Below, in pieces: positions 29,705 through 32,131 of a stretch of DNA of 32,131 nucleotides. The notes below the pieces were generated by a model that saw only the letters and a program-made list of their open reading frames with translations, was not told where the DNA came from and ran no database searches. Numbering within the stretch: the stretch's first letter is position 1; every line of letters starts with the position of its first letter. A program made the translations under genes and the position numbers. This stretch comes from an uncultured Bacillota bacterium (GTDB taxonomy: Bacteria > Bacillota > Clostridia > Lachnospirales > Lachnospiraceae), in NCBI GenBank assembly GCA_949291945.1, contig CASEXH010000036.1, forward strand, positions 1-32,131. The letters run 5' to 3'.

Positions 29705-29719
29705 GGACATAAAATGTCC
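29705..29719. promoter_or_regulatory. palindromic operator upstream of the XRE gene
   Basis: GGACAT-AAA-ATGTCC is a perfect dyad. On the minus strand it fills the spacer before a TATATT (-10 candidate, 29697-29702; the -35 is weak). The half site GGACATAAAA recurs at 29672-29681, closer to the gene. This suggests autoregulation by the XRE protein. Confidence 0.55.
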
Positions 29720-29856
29720 TATGCATTTATCCCGCCTTTTTCTACTCATCAGTAGTCCATAAACATAGCGTTTGCATTTGCTGTTCAGCAGAAATTCTTC
29801 CTTATGCAGATTATACCATTTTCTTCTGTAATTTAAAAAAATAAACAGACAAACAA

Positions 29857-29893
29857 CACCCGGTACAAGGTAAGATCTTCCTTGTACCGGGTG
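29857..29893 (-). terminator. hairpin terminator after the reductase/CMD operon
   Basis: A perfect 14-bp inverted repeat (29857-29870 with 29880-29893, loop of nine). On the minus strand it is followed by T-rich but interrupted sequence. Confidence 0.65.
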
Positions 29894-29960
29894 CTGTCCT
29901 AAGGATTTCCAAAATTTTTATCATTATTCCTGATATTCTAATCTTTCACAGCAAAATCTT

Positions 29961-30659
29961 TTAAGCCTTTTCTCTGGCCTCTGCCGCTTTATTAATGCAG
30001 GTAATGGCATTCAGACTCCGGGGATAGCCGATGTATGGCAGGCACTGGGATACCACTTTTGTAAGGAACTCTTTGTCATTTCCCAGATTCATATTTCCTC
30101 CTGCATGGGCAATGAGCTGAGGTTCACAGCCTCCCTGAGCTGCCAGGAAGCAGAAAGTGATCATCTCTCTCTGAGCCAGGTTAAGTCCGGTGCGTGTATA
30201 GTAATCTCCAAAGCAGTTGTCTGCCAGCCACCGGTTGATATGGCCGTTTTTCCAGGCTTCTCTCATGCCCTCGCCGAAAATATCTACCTGAGCCTGTGCG
30301 CCTTTTTCCAGACGGTCTTCCATAGTGGTTGTAGCCTGTCCTTCCAGAGGCAGTTTCACGCCTCTTTCTGTCAATATCTCATTTACTGCATCAAGGAAAG
30401 GACGGACTCTGCCTATGCCCAAATAGTCCACTGCCTGATAGACTACTTCTTTCACCATAACAGGAGTAAGCCCTTCATCCAGTGCCCGGGGCAGTTCTGT
30501 CTTGAACTCATCAATTCCCTGACAACCCAGAAGTGTAGCGATAATGGCCATATGGCGAGTGGTCTCCTCCAACTGCTGTCCTTCTTCCTGAACCACCTCT
30601 TCAAAAGCGAAATGTTCAAAACGTTCTGCAAATTCCGGATCTGTTTCTCTGTAATTCAT
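29961..30659 (-). CDS. carboxymuconolactone decarboxylase (CMD)-family protein, two-domain
   Basis: A 232-residue protein with two CMD-like repeats. The first (about 28-90) has RHMAIIATLLGCQGIDEFKTELPRALDEGLTP, and the second (about 140-220) has QREMITFCFLAAQGGCEPQLIAHAGGNMNLG. The AhpD CxxC pair is not present; a single Cys-x6-His (CEPQLIAH) is. Clostridial copies are often found with aldo/keto reductases and are of uncertain activity, possibly thiol-redox. It starts 27 bases after the reductase gene, with AGGAGG-like sequence upstream, and the pair forms an operon. Confidence 0.88.
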   Translation of the reverse strand: MNYRETDPEFAERFEHFAFEEVVQEEGQQLEETTRHMAIIATLLGCQGIDEFKTELPRALDEGLTPVMVKEVVYQAVDYLGIGRVRPFLDAVNEILTERGVKLPLEGQATTTMEDRLEKGAQAQVDIFGEGMREAWKNGHINRWLADNCFGDYYTRTGLNLAQREMITFCFLAAQGGCEPQLIAHAGGNMNLGNDKEFLTKVVSQCLPYIGYPRSLNAITCINKAAEAREKA

Positions 30660-30686
30660 GTTGATATCCTCCTATTTTTCCTTATT

Positions 30687-31733
30687 TTACTTTGTTTCTA
30701 TTTTCTGGCTGCCTGTGGACCATACATGGTCCTGTTTTGCGGCAGCCGGCGTATTCTGAGCCATGACTCCCACCAGTTTATGGGGAACATAGGCCTCTTC
30801 CAGATACTTCTTCTCTTCCTCTGTAAGCTGAAGGTCTACGGCTTTCGCTGCTCCCTGGATATGGTGGAGTTTGGTGGCGCCTACTACCGGTGCAGTTACC
30901 TTCGTCAAAAGCCAGGCCAGAGAGATCTCGGTCATAGATACGCCTCGTTTATCCGCCAGCTCTGCCACCCGGTTAATGATCACCTGGTCCTGGCGGGCAG
31001 TATCGTCGTATTTCAGTTTTGCATAGCTGTCCTCTTCAAGTCTCTTGGAGGTTTCCCCCGGATGCTTGGAAAGACGGCCTCCTGCCAGAGCGCTGTAAGG
31101 CGTCATAGCAATATTGTCTTCTGCACAGAGCTTTGCCATCTCCCTCTCTTCCTCACGGAAAATCAGGTTATAATGTCCCTGTATGGAAACAAACTTCTGG
31201 AAACCTTCTTTTTCAGCCAGTGCATTTGCCTTGGCAAGCTGGTAGGCAAAGCAGTTGGAAATTCCGATATAACGGGCTTTTCCTTCTTTTACGATCCTGT
31301 TCAGGCCATCCATAATGTCATAGAGAGGCGTCTCATGATCCCACATATGGTAAATATACAGATCTACATAGTCTAACCCCAGATTTTTCAGGCTGGTATT
31401 GATCATCCTCTCAATATGTTCCTGGCCGGAAATCCCCTGCTGGATTTCTTCCGGAGTCCGGGGGAGAAATTTCGTAGCCACTACCACATCTTCTCTCTTT
31501 GCAAAGTCCCTGAGAGCCCGGCCCACATATTGTTCACTGGTGCCGCTCTGGTATCCGATAGCTGTATCAAAAAAATTAACCCCAAGATCCAGTCCCTCTT
31601 TAATGATCTCCCGGGAATGCTCCTCGTCCAAAGTCCAGCTGTGCTGTCCGTTTTTGGCGTCTCCAAAGCCCATACATCCCATGCAGATCCGGGAAACCGT
31701 CAGATCTGAATTGCCAAGTTTTGTATACTGCAT
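30687..31733 (-). CDS. aldo/keto reductase
   Basis: A 348-residue NADPH-type aldo/keto reductase. The catalytic tetrad is visible: D56 (FFDTAIGY), Y61, K88 (VVATKFLPR) and H129 (IYHMWDH). Further landmarks: YIGISNCFAYQLAKA and TPYSALAGGRLSKHPGE. These enzymes reduce aldehydes or ketones; the substrate is unknown. ATG preceded by AAGGAGGG. First gene of the operon with the CMD protein, behind a good promoter at 31800-31828. Confidence 0.93.
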   Translation of the reverse strand: MQYTKLGNSDLTVSRICMGCMGFGDAKNGQHSWTLDEEHSREIIKEGLDLGVNFFDTAIGYQSGTSEQYVGRALRDFAKREDVVVATKFLPRTPEEIQQGISGQEHIERMINTSLKNLGLDYVDLYIYHMWDHETPLYDIMDGLNRIVKEGKARYIGISNCFAYQLAKANALAEKEGFQKFVSIQGHYNLIFREEEREMAKLCAEDNIAMTPYSALAGGRLSKHPGETSKRLEEDSYAKLKYDDTARQDQVIINRVAELADKRGVSMTEISLAWLLTKVTAPVVGATKLHHIQGAAKAVDLQLTEEEKKYLEEAYVPHKLVGVMAQNTPAAAKQDHVWSTGSQKIETK

Positions 31734-31799
31734 AATAAAAGAATCCCTCCTTATTTTAATCCCGTAATACTCTTTTTCAGTTTTCCTTAACTGTTATTT

Positions 31800-31828
31800 A
31801 TTATAGTGGCGAGATGTCAGCCTGTCTA
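31800..31828 (-). promoter_or_regulatory. promoter of the reductase/CMD operon
   Basis: Minus strand: TAGACA (31823-31828), a 17-base spacer and a perfect TATAAT (31800-31805). The -35 is embedded in ATTAGACAGGC, mirrored on the other strand at 31928-31938. Confidence 0.65.
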
Positions 31829-31929
31829 ATACCTAAGTTTTATCATTCTTCATGCCTTTTATCTATTTTTCCTTTTCCCTCTGCTCCAAATATATCTTTT
31901 AGGCATTTATAGTAATCCAATATAAGCAT

Positions 31930-31958
31930 TAGACACGCTTTCCCCTAAGGATTAAAAT
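31930..31958 (+). promoter_or_regulatory. candidate divergent promoter toward the right edge
   Basis: TAGACA (31930-31935), a 17-base spacer and TAAAAT (31953-31958). It would transcribe a gene that begins beyond the window or the short frame at 32065. The remainder of 31734-32131 shows no gene I can support. Confidence 0.4.
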
Positions 31959-32064
31959 ATAGATGTTCAAAGATAAACGCACTTGTATTTTACATGGTAT
32001 CCTTTTATCTGCAGTCAAAGAAGCTGATACCCAAAAGTCCAGCTAAGAAATGTCAAGAGGTGAT

Positions 32065-32091
32065 ATGAAAAAATTAAATTTATTACAGTAG
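32065..32091 (+). other. eight-codon reading frame with ribosome binding site
   Basis: ATG with AAGAGGTGAT directly upstream encodes MKKLNLLQ and then stops. It could be a leader peptide, the 5' stub of a broken gene, or chance. The sequence runs off the window 40 bases later. Confidence 0.25.
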
Positions 32092-32131
32092 AGCGAAAAA
32101 GGGTAACCTTAACAGACCATTCCCCAATATA

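Noticed and set aside
30105..31376. A 423-codon plus-strand frame spanning the CMD and reductase genes.
   Set aside because: It runs through two clear genes and their intergenic region on the other strand; no recognisable domain.
1..32131. CRISPR arrays, tRNA/rRNA genes, integrases or phage genes.
   Set aside because: I saw no regularly spaced repeats, no tRNA-like cloverleaf with conserved loops, and no recombinase or phage structural motif in any plausible gene.

Overview
The window looks like chromosomal DNA from a Lachnospiraceae-type gut Firmicute (Clostridia). The evidence is moderate GC, strong AGGAGG-type ribosome binding sites, short operons, and family content common in that group: PadR/DUF2812 pairs, DUF6483, PIN-PhoH, a CooC-type ATPase, a TetM-like GTPase fused to a NYN nuclease, and BrnQ and AGCS carriers. 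I cannot name a genus from sequence alone. No rRNA, tRNA, CRISPR array, prophage or complete insertion sequence is visible.

Layout. Positions 1-5030 (+): an FtsH protease, two tandem hairpins, then a trkA-trkH potassium uptake operon with its own promoter. Positions 5140-9604 (-): a MerR regulator with a two-helix membrane tail and a classic 19-bp-spacer MerR promoter, a 905-residue TetM/EF-G-like GTPase with a C-terminal Rae1/YacP-like NYN nuclease, and a LysR regulator. Positions 9605-11045: the lysR/ldh divergent region and a D-lactate-dehydrogenase-like gene bracketed by two inverted-repeat elements that share an internal motif. Positions 11052-16061 (-): HD phosphohydrolase, PIN-PhoH, a MATE exporter and an AGCS amino-acid symporter. 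Positions 16230-19100 (-): an apparent operon of DUF2812 membrane protein, PadR, histidine phosphatase and LURP-one protein, behind a promoter with twin palindromic operators. Positions 19176-22500: an orphan CooC-like ATPase, a divergent TetR, and a MATE exporter gene preceded by a shortened Nim/PPOX flavoprotein. Positions 22512-26624 (-): a BrnQ, amidohydrolase and TIGR00300 (ornithine cyclodeaminase-like) operon. Positions 26776-28510 (-): a second PadR/DUF2812 cassette with the same operator design, but its padR carries an in-frame amber codon. Positions 28533-29720 (-): a membrane-tailed XRE regulator with a DUF6483 protein. Positions 29961-31830 (-): an aldo/keto reductase and carboxymuconolactone-decarboxylase-like operon. 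A gene-poor right edge follows, with a candidate outward promoter.

How it works together: most units are small, self-regulated transport, stress or envelope modules (K+ uptake, drug export, amino-acid uptake, redox enzymes). The most unusual items are the GTPase-nuclease fusion, which predicts a ribosome-directed mRNA-cleaving factor, and the duplicated PadR/DUF2812 cassettes. In both cassettes one palindrome fills the -35/-10 spacer and a second lies about 34-35 bp downstream. Functional statements are inferred from motifs and family knowledge; nothing was searched or computed externally.
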